A stretch of DNA of 64,000 nt from a virus: positions 18,213-82,212 of IMG/VR virus record IMGVR_UViG_3300032331_003094; one strand, given 5' to 3'. Below the pieces are notes generated by a model. The model saw nothing but the letters and a program-made list of their open reading frames with translations, was not told the DNA's origin and ran no database searches. Below are positions 15,823 through 25,372 of the stretch, in pieces. The position numbers and the translations under genes were made by a program. Every line of letters starts with the position of its first letter. Position 1 is the stretch's first letter.

Positions 15823-16059
15823 CTAGAAGTTGCTCATCATTTGAGCAAGGCCTTGTGCATAGATGTTGGGACGAGCCGAAACATCCTTGGCTTGCTGTTG
15901 ACGAATTTTAGATTGTTCTAAACGGCCCAGGAGAGTTTGGAAATCGCCCAGTGAAGCGGCACCCATGCCACCATACTGTTGCTGGAACTGTTGTTTATCA
16001 ATAATGGCCTTATCTTCGGCAGACATGCCTTGATAAATGGGATCGTCTCTGTAAGCCAT
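15823..16059 (-). CDS. Hypothetical protein, 78 aa
   Basis: Helical, Gln-rich protein (DKQQFQQQYGGMG, then LGRLEQSKIRQQQAKD). It lies 15 nt upstream of the 87-residue gene in the same operon. No motif; probably a minor virion or assembly component. Confidence 0.65.
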   Translation of the reverse strand: MAYRDDPIYQGMSAEDKAIIDKQQFQQQYGGMGAASLGDFQTLLGRLEQSKIRQQQAKDVSARPNIYAQGLAQMMSNF

Positions 16060-16103
16060 GTTAATTCTTTAAACGAACTTTTTAAATTATAGCAAGGTTA
16101 GTT

Positions 16104-17000
16104 TTAGGACCAGAACCCTGCTGTCAAGTTGGATAACAATTGTCCTTGTGTGCCAATACGTGCGACTTCTTTGCTGCCTTCATTTTTAATTTTTTGGGTA
16201 TCTTTATCAATTTGACCTTGAAGATTTGTCAAGCCAGCATTAAACATAAAGTCGCGGTTCTGACGCATCCTTGCTTGAAAGTCTTCAATTTCTTTAGTTG
16301 TACCAGTAAATGAACTGGGACCTTTTGCTAATTCAATATTGGTTGCATTTTTAAGATCACCAGCATATGTCGGATCATACTCTGAGCCGTACTTGAATGT
16401 ACGAACATCTCTTGCTAATCCTTTTTCGTCCGTTTCAGTTGTTTTTGCCCCATACATTGTGTCAAGATAATTATCTAAGTAACTTTTATTAAATTTTTTA
16501 TTGTATTCATCACTGCCTTTAAGCGAACTAGCAAGATCAGATAACTTATATCCGGCATCTTTTTGTAAGTTGGTAAATTTAGTCAGTTCTTCTGCGGTTG
16601 CTTCACGTCCCAAAACATCTTTATAAGCCTGTCCAGCAAGAAGTAAGTTTCTTTGTGGGGCCTTAGTAGTTTCTTCACCCTCTAAAGTATTGAGATCGGT
16701 TTGAATTTTGGTATTTTGCGTTTCATCTTTATCTAAGCTATACTGTGTTCGATAATCTTCAAGTCCTTTTTTAGCTGTATTGTAATCAATAAGGCCGGAA
16801 GTGTATTGATTTAAGATATTTTGCTTGTGTCCTTCATAGCCAGAAATACCAGTATTTCTAAGGCCAGTCATCCTGGTTTGCTCTGCTGTACGCTCTGCCT
16901 CCTCTTGCGCTTGAACTTTTTGCGCATGTGATGTCATGAACGCAAAATATGCCTTCTCTTCTGCACTGGGTTCAGGAAATTTAATACTACCTTTTCCCAT
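16104..17000 (-). CDS. Virion protein with DUF4214-like segment, 298 aa
   Basis: Mostly helical and charged. Residues about 128-170 (AYKDVLGREATAEELTKF, then SSLKGSDEYNKKF) match the pattern of DUF4214-type domains: Y-x-x-VLGR, a spacer, and a final S-x-E-Y. That domain occurs in surface and virion proteins of cyanobacteria and phages. An N-terminal coiled coil (SHAQKVQAQEEAERTAEQ) precedes it. Probably an internal or ejection virion protein. Confidence 0.65.
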   Translation of the reverse strand: MGKGSIKFPEPSAEEKAYFAFMTSHAQKVQAQEEAERTAEQTRMTGLRNTGISGYEGHKQNILNQYTSGLIDYNTAKKGLEDYRTQYSLDKDETQNTKIQTDLNTLEGEETTKAPQRNLLLAGQAYKDVLGREATAEELTKFTNLQKDAGYKLSDLASSLKGSDEYNKKFNKSYLDNYLDTMYGAKTTETDEKGLARDVRTFKYGSEYDPTYAGDLKNATNIELAKGPSSFTGTTKEIEDFQARMRQNRDFMFNAGLTNLQGQIDKDTQKIKNEGSKEVARIGTQGQLLSNLTAGFWS

Positions 17001-17048
17001 GATTATTCTCCTAGTTGTTTACAAATTTGAACATTTATTTCTTTTATT

Positions 17049-17630
17049 TTAACCGAATGAAGTTGTTGCATAGCTTGGCATGCGTCCATAAGAATATGGA
17101 TTTTCTTGGATTGGGCCAAACATTGCATCTGTACGGGCTCTTTGTTCAGAAAGTGTTCTGTTTAATTGATCTGCATTTTGTTGCCAACGAAGTTTTTGTG
17201 CGCCAGGGGACAATGCATCTGCAATACCCGTCTGCCGTTCTTGGGAAGCAAGTTGTATTTTCCGAGGTTCCAAGAAAGCAAGTTGGTAATCAGCTGCTTT
17301 TTTTTGTAAATCTGCTTGGAATTGACTTCCGCCTGTTGCGGCCCACACACCACTGAAACCATTTAATGCTGCTGCTCTTCCTTGTTGTTGAGCATTAATA
17401 GCCGCAGCTTGAATCTGTGCATTGGCTTGTGAGTTAGCACCAAATGCAGAACCAATTCCACCAATAGCAGAAAGACCAGCTGACAGTAGTATGTCGTCAA
17501 TCCCAAAAGCCATATTTTTTTTACCGCTATTAGAAGTATTAGAACTATTATACTGTGTAGTTTGATTCCAATCATATGGATTGGCATAAACATTACCAAA
17601 ACCAAAAGTTGGCAGGTTAGAGCCAGCCAT
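17049..17630 (-). CDS. Putative internal virion (ejection) protein, 193 aa
   Basis: Residues about 45-65 form a Gly/Ala-rich hydrophobic segment (LSAGLSAIGGIGSAFGANSQ) able to enter membranes, followed by a long Ala/Gln-rich helix. This layout resembles small internal core proteins of short-tailed phages, such as T7 gp14, by composition only. It overlaps nothing and is 2 nt from the next gene. Confidence 0.6.
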   Translation of the reverse strand: MAGSNLPTFGFGNVYANPYDWNQTTQYNSSNTSNSGKKNMAFGIDDILLSAGLSAIGGIGSAFGANSQANAQIQAAAINAQQQGRAAALNGFSGVWAATGGSQFQADLQKKAADYQLAFLEPRKIQLASQERQTGIADALSPGAQKLRWQQNADQLNRTLSEQRARTDAMFGPIQENPYSYGRMPSYATTSFG

Positions 17631-17632
17631 TA

Positions 17633-18151
17633 TTAAATGTTGTAATACTGCCTACTTGGAATAGTTGAAGCAATTTGTGATAAACCAGCACTAGACCTGG
17701 CACCCTCTGCAAATCCACCAGCGAGCATATTGGCAATGACAGTGGGATCTTGATATTTAGTTAAGCCCCGTTCAATGCCTGTTTGAAGGGCAGTCAAGCC
17801 ACGATTAATTAAGTTATATTTCATTTGTTGATCGCCTTGCGTTTTGTAAAACGCGGCGGCATCTTCTAAGTTTTGCTTACGTTCGGCTGCTCTGGCTTCT
17901 GGTGTATTTTGTTCATATTGATTTAATGCAATTTGTAAAAAGGCTGCTCCTGAGGGATCTCTCTTGGCAATTTCTTCAAAAGCTTGAGGACTTAATAAGC
18001 CTGAAAACTTACCAGCAATAGGAGTGCTTTGAATGCCACCCCCCAAAATATTAGAGGATCCTTCGGCAGGTACATAACTGTATGCGCCCCTAGTGTTAAA
18101 GCTTGTTCCAGCTCCTGGGGTAAAGTTTTTATTTAAATCAGAAATCGGCAT
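17633..18151 (-). CDS. Putative virion protein, 172 aa
   Basis: N-terminal third is Gly/Ser-rich, the rest helical (AFEEIAKRDPSGAAFLQIAL, then PEARAAERKQNLEDAAAFY). It is packed between two probable ejection proteins with 2-nt spacings, suggesting coordinated expression. No known domain. Confidence 0.65.
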   Translation of the reverse strand: MPISDLNKNFTPGAGTSFNTRGAYSYVPAEGSSNILGGGIQSTPIAGKFSGLLSPQAFEEIAKRDPSGAAFLQIALNQYEQNTPEARAAERKQNLEDAAAFYKTQGDQQMKYNLINRGLTALQTGIERGLTKYQDPTVIANMLAGGFAEGARSSAGLSQIASTIPSRQYYNI

Positions 18152-18153
18152 GA

Positions 18154-19023
18154 TCAGATACCGCGAACGCCACCGGTTTGTAATACGGAAGCAGCATAAG
18201 GATTAGAAGTCAAGATGTCACGGGTAGTAGCACCAGCTTGTTGTTGGGCGCCCGACGCTAATTGACCAGCAATGATCTGTTGGTTTAATTGACCCATTAA
18301 CTGAGCATTTTGTTGATTCAGTTGCATTTGACGAGTCTTATCTGCGTCTTTATATTTTTGTAAAATTTGATAATTTTGAGTTAGATACTGACCAGGGATG
18401 TTAACTCCCATTTCCCTAGCCATTTGTAAATATTGTGCTTGTGCTTTGTCAGAAACCGTGCCGGGTTCAGCCCCTGTACCAGCAGCTTGTCCTGATTCAC
18501 GTTGTGCACCCGCTACGGCACTCACGACACCTTGCGTAGCAGCTTGAGCACCACCAATAAGTTGATTACCCAATGCAGAAACACCTTTACCTAACTGACT
18601 GGCGATTGGAGCGGCAAGTAAACCACCTGCGAGTTGTACGGCGCCACGTACCAAGGGTCCACCAGGGACCATTGCACTTAAGTTTTGAATTCCTTTACCA
18701 CCTAAAGCAGTAAGGCCAAGGGTTGCTAACCCGGCCATAGGATCTGTTGGAAATTGTTGAAGGGCGGCTGCAGCGCCAGGACCATAGCGAGCGGTTCTAG
18801 ATGCTAAGGTACGTGCGCCACCAGGGATTCCTTCAGCTGTTTGAGTTAGGTTTGAAACATTTTGAAGCAGCCCATCAAACGGACCAGCAGGATTAACAGG
18901 CGAAACAATATCAGCTACTGTACGATTTCTAGGATCAAGAACAGTATTTTTTGCACTAATACGATCAATAGGAGATGATGGTCCCATCATCGGATCTACT
19001 GGAAAAGCGTAAGAACCTGCCAT
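18154..19023 (-). CDS. Putative DNA-ejection protein, 289 aa
   Basis: Contains long Ala/Gly/Leu-rich hydrophobic stretches (GLATLGLTALGGKG near residue 97; VRGAVQLAGGLLAAPIASQLG near 125) with amphipathic character, then Gln-rich helices (QMQLNQQNAQLMGQLNQQII). Such proteins often line the ejection channel. No signal peptide or catalytic motif. Confidence 0.6.
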   Translation of the reverse strand: MAGSYAFPVDPMMGPSSPIDRISAKNTVLDPRNRTVADIVSPVNPAGPFDGLLQNVSNLTQTAEGIPGGARTLASRTARYGPGAAAALQQFPTDPMAGLATLGLTALGGKGIQNLSAMVPGGPLVRGAVQLAGGLLAAPIASQLGKGVSALGNQLIGGAQAATQGVVSAVAGAQRESGQAAGTGAEPGTVSDKAQAQYLQMAREMGVNIPGQYLTQNYQILQKYKDADKTRQMQLNQQNAQLMGQLNQQIIAGQLASGAQQQAGATTRDILTSNPYAASVLQTGGVRGI

Positions 19024-19053
19024 GTTTTTGGTCTTCTATATGATTTAATTTTA

Positions 19054-20073
19054 TCAGCCTATATTTTGTTGTGTTGGATCCAAGGGAACTGTACTGTATT
19101 GTTCTTGATAGTCATGTAGATCAGGAAGCCTAGGGCGGTTAGCCATCGCAATAACTTCGTTCACCACATTACCAATTGCAGCGCCGCCAACAGAACCTGC
19201 AAGCCCTGCCAAGATAGTGCGATTAGGGCTAACGCCACGCCTGCCTGCCATGGCAAGTCCAGTCGCTGCACCAGCTGTTGCAGCAGCCGATGGGATGGTA
19301 ATAGGAAAACCAAGGAGACGTGCTTCCGGCACACCTTGAAGATTTTCTGTGGTTGCTTTTAAAACACCAAGATTTAATAAACCTTTATCTTGGTAATAAG
19401 TTCGCATAAAATTACCGTACCTTTGAGGTGTTAAATCAGGAATATCTTGTTTTGCTGTCTCGTATTTAAGTGGTTGTCCTTGACGTTGTAAAAAGAAACG
19501 CTCAAACAATTCTTCCGCAGGTTGGGTAGTTTCACGACGATCTTCTGAACCAGGTTCTGCATACTGTTGAGCAAAACCCTTTGGCCTAAACAACTCACCT
19601 GGATTGGTAATATCATAAATACCCATTGATGCAGCAACAGGTGTCATCGTTGCAAGACCTAACAAACCCTTCTGGGTTGGTGTCATTTGTGAAACCTGTT
19701 CACCAACTTTGCCTGCTTTAGCAATTAATTGTTGAGAAATAGCTAGTGGGTTATTGTATTTCCACCAATAACGACGAGATTGATCAGTACCAAGATCAGT
19801 GATTACCCTGGCGGCATAAGCTCCAGCAAACTCTGCGGGATTGGCTTTAGCCGTAATTGGCTCGCGCCCAGGTTGTTGAACGGGTCTGGGAACACCATCT
19901 ACATCTTGAATGACTTTTTTACCAGAAGCTCCTGCTGTCAATGCTTTATTAAATGCTGGATTAAAAATACTATGTACAGCGGTATCACCCGCTTCTTGCA
20001 TAATTTGTTCACCAGTTTTATAACCTCTTTTTAAAGCTTGGCCAAACTCAATAATGCTTTGTGGTAATTGCAT
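19054..20073 (-). CDS. Putative DNA-ejection protein with membrane segments, 339 aa
   Basis: Three membrane-compatible segments are visible: GLLGLATMTPVAASMGI (about 135-151), SAAATAGAATGLAMAG (about 262-277) and TILAGLAGSVGGAAIGNVVN (about 286-305). The rest is soluble and charged. The start overlaps the stop of the upstream gene by one base. Ejection role is inferred from composition and neighbours. Confidence 0.6.
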   Translation of the reverse strand: MQLPQSIIEFGQALKRGYKTGEQIMQEAGDTAVHSIFNPAFNKALTAGASGKKVIQDVDGVPRPVQQPGREPITAKANPAEFAGAYAARVITDLGTDQSRRYWWKYNNPLAISQQLIAKAGKVGEQVSQMTPTQKGLLGLATMTPVAASMGIYDITNPGELFRPKGFAQQYAEPGSEDRRETTQPAEELFERFFLQRQGQPLKYETAKQDIPDLTPQRYGNFMRTYYQDKGLLNLGVLKATTENLQGVPEARLLGFPITIPSAAATAGAATGLAMAGRRGVSPNRTILAGLAGSVGGAAIGNVVNEVIAMANRPRLPDLHDYQEQYSTVPLDPTQQNIG

Positions 20074-20693
20074 TAGATCACACCCCGTCCATAACCATAG
20101 GGATCAGCCATATTTGCCATTAACGTGCTTGGATCAATCGTTTGTTCTAATCCTTGCATTTGGAATTGAGTACCAGGGGACAAGGCTTGTGCTTGCAAAC
20201 CATTAACCAGTTCCCGTTGCAATGCTTGTTGTTGCATTGAAACAGTTTGATCTATGTCTTCTTGTTGTTTTTGAATTAAAGAATTTTGAATCATTGGCAT
20301 TGCTGCCAGGCTGGAAATAATGGGCGAGACGCCTTGAACAAGTCCTTGAGCCCTTGATGGCATAAATTCTGGCCTGGTAACTGTCTTTCCATCTTGTTGA
20401 TATGACAGTGTCCCCATCCTTCCAGGGGAAAGCCTACCTGCAAGCTTCATGCCACCGTAATTGATGCCAAGATCCATTGCACCAGCGGCAAGGGAGGTCA
20501 TTGGATCGACACCACCAAGCATGTTAAACCCAGCTACCATAATGGCACCAGGTACTGAACTGCCCAAAAGAGATTTATTAATGGCTTGTTTTTCTGCTTG
20601 CTGGGCAGCAGAAAGCATACCGGTTTGGCCCAAGCGTCCTGCAAGGTTTCTAAGACTACTTCCTAATCCTTTTGTAGCAGCGTTGGGTGCCAT
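20073..20693 (-). CDS. Putative DNA-ejection protein, 206 aa
   Basis: Hydrophobic Gly/Ala/Met-rich N-terminal half (PGAIMVAGFNMLGGVDP, then SLAAGAMDLGINYGGMK) followed by a Gln-rich helical half (QKQQEDIDQTVSMQQQALQR). It belongs to the run of similar proteins at 17-24.5 kb. No recognised domain. Confidence 0.6.
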   Translation of the reverse strand: MAPNAATKGLGSSLRNLAGRLGQTGMLSAAQQAEKQAINKSLLGSSVPGAIMVAGFNMLGGVDPMTSLAAGAMDLGINYGGMKLAGRLSPGRMGTLSYQQDGKTVTRPEFMPSRAQGLVQGVSPIISSLAAMPMIQNSLIQKQQEDIDQTVSMQQQALQRELVNGLQAQALSPGTQFQMQGLEQTIDPSTLMANMADPYGYGRGVI

Positions 20694-20729
20694 ATATCAA
20701 CACTTTTCTTTAATTATATTTCAGATAAC

Positions 20730-21332
20730 CTAAGCATTTTGTGATTTAAACACTTCTTTTGGGTCTTCGGTATTAAGTTCTTTTTCGAGTATTGGTTTTT
20801 TAGATTTAGAAAGAAGACCGGCGACAGAAGGTTGTGGATCAACTGTATCTTCTGCTTGCGATTGTGCCATTTGCATGATGTATCCATGTGGATCGGGGTT
20901 GGATGCTTTGGGCATAGGACTTTTTGCTCTTTTACCAGGGGGTATGGTAGGGCTGATTTTGTACGCATCCAACCAAATAGGATTGAAATCTGGGTTTTCC
21001 TGTGGTTTATGTTCAGTGTTTGGCTGTCCTGTTTTAAAGTCATAATCGGTATGACGCACAAAACGACCAAGGCCAATAAATAACTGTGCTTCTAAAGGCG
21101 CATCTGGATCTACTGAACCTAGATGAGCATTCAACGTGCGCTTACGGGCTTGAACGCGATTAAGAATGTCAGACGTATTAAAACGTCCTGGGTCCCAAGG
21201 ATACTGACCTCCTATGCCAGAATTTGCATCAACTCTAAATTGATCAGAAAATGTTGTTTTTGTTTTGTTTTTGGGATCTTTAACAGCGCCAATATATTTG
21301 TTTAAATCAAGACGATCATCTGTGCCTTGCAT
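20730..21332 (-). CDS. Hypothetical virion-operon protein, 200 aa
   Basis: Soluble, charged, Pro-rich protein. A folded-looking region is near residues 50-110 (FNTSDILNRVQARKRTLNAH, FIGLGRFVRHTDYDF). The C-terminal third is disordered and Lys/Glu-rich. It directly follows the 72-residue Lys-rich gene (its start is one base from that gene's stop). No family recognised. Confidence 0.65.
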   Translation of the reverse strand: MQGTDDRLDLNKYIGAVKDPKNKTKTTFSDQFRVDANSGIGGQYPWDPGRFNTSDILNRVQARKRTLNAHLGSVDPDAPLEAQLFIGLGRFVRHTDYDFKTGQPNTEHKPQENPDFNPIWLDAYKISPTIPPGKRAKSPMPKASNPDPHGYIMQMAQSQAEDTVDPQPSVAGLLSKSKKPILEKELNTEDPKEVFKSQNA

Positions 21333-21551
21333 TTAGCTTTCACCTTTTTTCTTCTTATGTAATCCTACAAGTGTTTGACGCAAGCGTGCTTGTTTAACAG
21401 TTTTATCATCATATTTTTCTGGATCAGCAAGAACATTTTCTTGTAATTGAGCAGAAGTAATACCTTTCTTTTTAGCTTTAGCCGTAAAGGCACCTTCTTT
21501 CATATCCATGTCTTGGATCCATTTCTTATCTTTTTTCTTATCGTTTGCCAT
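21333..21551 (-). CDS. Small Lys-rich conserved-type phage protein, 72 aa
   Basis: Contains KKWIQDMDMKEGAFTAKAKKKG near the start and KQARLRQTLVGLHKKKKGES at the end. This matches the pattern of a short phage protein family beginning with KKWI-x-x-x-x-KxGA and ending in QARLAxTL. The function of that family is unknown to me. Strong positive charge suggests binding to DNA or RNA. Confidence 0.65.
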   Translation of the reverse strand: MANDKKKDKKWIQDMDMKEGAFTAKAKKKGITSAQLQENVLADPEKYDDKTVKQARLRQTLVGLHKKKKGES

Positions 21552-21553
21552 GA

Positions 21554-24523
21554 TTAAAACAACGTCGGTTGAATTCGCACTTGAGAAGTTAACGGTGTTG
21601 TTCGCCCTCTTTGAAGTTTACTCATGTAAGCTTCAAGTTGTTGAGCGGCTACATCTGCTGGAGTAGTGCGAACCCTAGCAGCAGCTGTAGTTGAAGGAAC
21701 AATATCAGAAGGAAGATTTAACTGGATAGACGGTTGAGGACTAGCTTCTTTTGGAAAGTTAATACGCACCGGCCTAGCCAAAACACTAGATGGATATGGT
21801 CCCATATTAGCTTGTGGATATTTTACACGGCCCAGACGTATGTCTTCAGTGAGGCGTGAAGGTGTGGTTTGTACACGAGGCGTAAAGAATGCAACGCCAG
21901 TGCCTTCAGCAACGGCTTGGCTGGCGTCTTCGAACTGCATTGGGTCTGCACCACTCAAACCAAGTTGACGATGCAAGCCTGGCAGCTGTTGCGTTGGATA
22001 ACCTGCACCTTCTACCCAGTTACGCCCATAGCGTCCATAGTTAAGTGGATCTTGAGTTTTCTTTTGAATTTCCCCAGTATATGGTGAACCATAAATTTTG
22101 CGTTCAGCAGTGACATTAGTTACATCACCAACAAATTGATGTTTAGCTGAAGGATCTTGGAGAACAGGTAAATCAATTTTTTGTGTATCTAATAAGTGTT
22201 GATGTAGTTGATCAGCAACGTAACCAGTATGGTGATATGCCTCACCAAGTTTGTTGGGATCTGTTGCATCACGACGAACGGCAACAGCTTTATTTACAGT
22301 TTGTCCATTTGAATAACGTTGTTCAATAACTTCATAACCATGGTCTGCCAGATAATTTAAGTCTCCTTCATTACCGGTATTAGCCAAATAATCCAACTTG
22401 GTTTGACCCAGGTTGTTCCATTTGGATGAAGCTACTTCTGCAGCGTTTTGAATCGCAGCAATGTCAACCGTTGTTGGTTTTAAACCTTCAGAGGTACGCT
22501 CCATAAGCGGACCATAAACTGGTTTTGATACAACAAAATCCTGGCCTTGGTGTGTGACCAAGTCACCAACCATGTAAGGTTGAATGCTTAAAGTCTGACT
22601 ACCAGGCTGATGTGCGCCTTCTGCTGGTAAATATTTAATTTGATCTAAACGATTAACAGGAAAGTTTTCAGTTTGTGTTTTAACAACCGGCACCATTTGG
22701 CCGTTTTCTTTAATGTGAATTTGAATATCGGGACGTTTGCCAGCAACGGCAGGACCTGTTAAGAAATGTGGAGTTGCTTCTGGAAGCTCATAGCCACCAA
22801 TAAGTTTTGTACTCGTAACTGGCTCGGTAACTAAAGTAAATGGATTTTCAGGATCAGTAGTGCCCTCAACTCCGGTGCTTTGTTCACCAAGTAGATTAGA
22901 ACGTGGAAATAAAACACCTTCTTTAGTGCGTTCTTGACGAACAGAAGCAGCAGGAATACCTTTAGCTTCTTGTACCTCACCAGGCATAAACGTTGTGCCG
23001 GTATTAGTTTGTTCTTTAAATCCTAAAGTTTCAACAAGCGGTTGGCCAAGGTTTTCTTGTAAGATAGTTGGCGAAACATCTTGCATGCCAAGCGCTTTTC
23101 CATGTTTGTAAAGATAAAGTCCAGTTCCAGCTTTATCCCAGTCTTCATCAATTTGTTGTTCTAAACCTTTACGTTCCATAAAGGTCATATTTGAATGCAT
23201 ACGCTCTGGATCTAATCCATAACGTTTAACATCTTCTGCCGTAACGGTTGTATTGCGTGGATGTAAAAATCCAGATTCAGGATTTGTTTTAATTAACTGC
23301 CCTTCTGAATAATAACCTTCTGCTGAATTTGCATCCCAATGAGGAATAAAATGATTAAAAAGTAAATTTTCATATTCTGGATTATTTACTTCACGAATAC
23401 CAGTAACAGTACCGGCAGTGCCAAGACGTTGTTCTAAAAACTTTTGCGCGACCTCAGGACCTGCTTGTTCTTGTAAACGACGTGCAGCAAAATTTTCAAA
23501 GTCAGTTGGACCCATTTGACCATAGGTCCGCATCTCCATAGTTGGATTAACTCCTGCAGTGGTACCTAATAAATGCCGTACTTTTTCAGTTGGAACATTA
23601 GGGTTTAATAGCAATTGAGCTTCACCAGGAGAAGCACTGCCTGCTGCCATGATGCGATCACGCACTTCAGTATTGGTTAAGCCGTAACTAGAAGGAAGGG
23701 CACTTTCTGCATATGAAATTCCCCTTGTTCTACCAGGGACTTGAATAAGTCCTGTAAGATCTTCTGCGGTATAAACTTTGGCTGGATTTCTAACAGCTTG
23801 TAATGCTTGTGAACGTTGGCCTAATTGCTCCAACATTTCTTCATGTGCCCACATCATATGTGCGGCATCTTGAAGATTTTTATTGCGTGCAGTAATAACT
23901 GATGCATCTTTACTAAATGCACCAAAACCACTCAAGTCAACTTGTGGGTTACGACGCAATTGTTGCACTGTATGTTGTGTAACTTGATCTTCTGCCGCAC
24001 CAAGAGCATTTAATGTTTGGCTTGTATGTAATGATTGTTGTGCATTGTGAAAATCAACTAATGTTGTTGTTTGCTTACTTAAATCAACAGTTGAAGGTTT
24101 AACAGCTGCTTCTGTAAACCAAGGAGCACTTGGGATATAACGTGAACTTGGCGGTTGGGGAACACTGCTTTGTCCCAAAGGATCCGCCATGGGTGCAGCA
24201 GCTGCCACACGACGTGCGTTTTGTACAGCTTGCTGTGGAATTTCTTCTGCTGCTACCTTTGCTGCGGCTTGACCTGCGCCACGCCCACGCATGGCACGCA
24301 CTAGAGCTGGAGCACCAAAATATGTACCAGTACCTATGCCTGCAAGTAGAGCTGCACCACCCAAGAAATCGAGTAACCCAGGTCCCTGCTTAGGTGCTTG
24401 TAAGCGATTTTGTTGAAATGCCAGGACTTCCGGGGCTTGTTTAGCGCGATCTTCTGGTGTATCCGCAACCGGTGCCCCTGTTGCACGGCTATAAGCGTAA
24501 AAATCAGCAGGTGACAGGGGCAT
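21554..24523 (-). CDS. Large virion protein, 989 aa
   Basis: The first gene of the minus-strand structural block and the longest in the window. Residues about 48-72 form one membrane-like segment (LLDFLGGAALLAGIGTGTYF). The rest is soluble with many QQ, PQ and TT runs and no catalytic motif that I can recognise (no lysozyme, polymerase or RHS signature). Length, leading position and one hydrophobic segment suit a large internal/ejection protein or a tail protein. It has no tape-measure-like heptad pattern. Confidence 0.65.
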   Translation of the reverse strand: MPLSPADFYAYSRATGAPVADTPEDRAKQAPEVLAFQQNRLQAPKQGPGLLDFLGGAALLAGIGTGTYFGAPALVRAMRGRGAGQAAAKVAAEEIPQQAVQNARRVAAAAPMADPLGQSSVPQPPSSRYIPSAPWFTEAAVKPSTVDLSKQTTTLVDFHNAQQSLHTSQTLNALGAAEDQVTQHTVQQLRRNPQVDLSGFGAFSKDASVITARNKNLQDAAHMMWAHEEMLEQLGQRSQALQAVRNPAKVYTAEDLTGLIQVPGRTRGISYAESALPSSYGLTNTEVRDRIMAAGSASPGEAQLLLNPNVPTEKVRHLLGTTAGVNPTMEMRTYGQMGPTDFENFAARRLQEQAGPEVAQKFLEQRLGTAGTVTGIREVNNPEYENLLFNHFIPHWDANSAEGYYSEGQLIKTNPESGFLHPRNTTVTAEDVKRYGLDPERMHSNMTFMERKGLEQQIDEDWDKAGTGLYLYKHGKALGMQDVSPTILQENLGQPLVETLGFKEQTNTGTTFMPGEVQEAKGIPAASVRQERTKEGVLFPRSNLLGEQSTGVEGTTDPENPFTLVTEPVTSTKLIGGYELPEATPHFLTGPAVAGKRPDIQIHIKENGQMVPVVKTQTENFPVNRLDQIKYLPAEGAHQPGSQTLSIQPYMVGDLVTHQGQDFVVSKPVYGPLMERTSEGLKPTTVDIAAIQNAAEVASSKWNNLGQTKLDYLANTGNEGDLNYLADHGYEVIEQRYSNGQTVNKAVAVRRDATDPNKLGEAYHHTGYVADQLHQHLLDTQKIDLPVLQDPSAKHQFVGDVTNVTAERKIYGSPYTGEIQKKTQDPLNYGRYGRNWVEGAGYPTQQLPGLHRQLGLSGADPMQFEDASQAVAEGTGVAFFTPRVQTTPSRLTEDIRLGRVKYPQANMGPYPSSVLARPVRINFPKEASPQPSIQLNLPSDIVPSTTAAARVRTTPADVAAQQLEAYMSKLQRGRTTPLTSQVRIQPTLF

Positions 24524-24633
24524 TGGACTTTATTGTAACTATTTAGCTCTTCATTACATTTTATACGGGATAATTTTTAAAAATACGGGTTGTATAGTAG
24601 GTAAATGCCCGATGTTTAGTAAAACATCAAGAA
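24524..24633. promoter_or_regulatory. Divergent intergenic region between late and early blocks
   Basis: The 110 nt separate minus-strand virion genes from plus-strand early genes and must carry promoters for both. A plus-strand TATAGT (24593-24598) could be a -10 box, but no convincing -35 is at the usual distance. A hairpin GATGTTT/AAAACATC (loop AGT) lies just before the first plus-strand gene. AT-rich sequence is at 24550-24590. Confidence 0.4.
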
Positions 24634-24858
24634 ATGGACGTACAACAACGCATTAATAAAGTTCAAGGCCTCCAGGCTGTCAAAGATCAAGCCATGAAGA
24701 TGGCTGATGAAGGAGCTGGCGCCCTTGAAGTGCGGCACTTTGTGAATGAAGGGGCCAAACGTGTGGCGTATGAACACCCAGACGAGGAAGCATTCCACAA
24801 AGCAGCCAGGGCAACACTGGCTTACAAGCAACAAAAAGAACAAGGATTAACTTTTTGA
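24634..24858 (+). CDS. Hypothetical helical protein, 74 aa
   Basis: First gene of the plus-strand early block. Charged and helical throughout (INKVQGLQAVKDQAMKMADE, then VRHFVNEGAKRVAYEHP). It starts right after a hairpin and is followed by a strong terminator, so it is its own short transcript. No family recognised. Confidence 0.65.
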   Translation: MDVQQRINKVQGLQAVKDQAMKMADEGAGALEVRHFVNEGAKRVAYEHPDEEAFHKAARATLAYKQQKEQGLTF

Positions 24859-24884
24859 CCGTAATTAGGAAATATTGGTAAATT

Positions 24885-24911
24885 ACCGGGGATTACACCC
24901 CGGTTTTTTTG
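24885..24911 (+). terminator. Rho-independent terminator
   Basis: ACCGGGG and CCCCGGT pair perfectly (7 bp) around ATTACA, followed by TTTTTTT. It lies 27 nt after the first early gene. Confidence 0.95.
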
Positions 24912-25372
24912 TGTAAATTCTTGGGCTAAGTGGGGTAAATACGTACAAAAATTAACTTTTACTTGAAAGTAAGGTTTTTGTACTTATAAAAGGGGTCAAT
25001 ATATCCCCAAATGGGGTAGAAAATTACCTGACGCTTCTCCACACACCCACCCGACATTAAATGTGGGGAGAAAAAAAGAAAGGTGTAAGGGGTTGAATTT
25101 TTGAGGGTCTGGGTGTTGGCGGCGAACACCCCTGCGGTGTGAGCCGAACCCCTAAGTTACGGGCGATACGGATTCGTATCACGCCGTAGCCTAAGCCCCG
25201 GTCCACCTAACATACCCTAATGTCAGCAAACGCTAACAATTGGGTAGCAATTGGTGCTCCGCCCGTCACAGCGGCGCGGTACAGAACGGTGGCTTTTATA
25301 GCACAGGGAGTTTACGGGGGATGCGCATCCGTTATCACGCATACATTCCACACTAACCGAAGGTTACTTTCA
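24912..25372. other. Non-coding, inverted-repeat-rich block (origin candidate)
   Basis: About 460 nt with no convincing gene. Structures seen: GTACAAAAA/TTTTTGTAC with inner TTACTT/AAGTAA; GGGG/CCCC/GGGG blocks near 24996-25016; GGGTGTT/AACACCC nested inside GGGGTT/AACCCC; and GATACG/CGTATC extended by TACGG-type pairs at 25158-25188. AT-rich and G-rich tracts alternate. It sits where the late and early halves meet. A frame from 25220 reads into the next gene but lacks a ribosome site. Origin, promoter or packaging functions are all possible. Confidence 0.5.
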
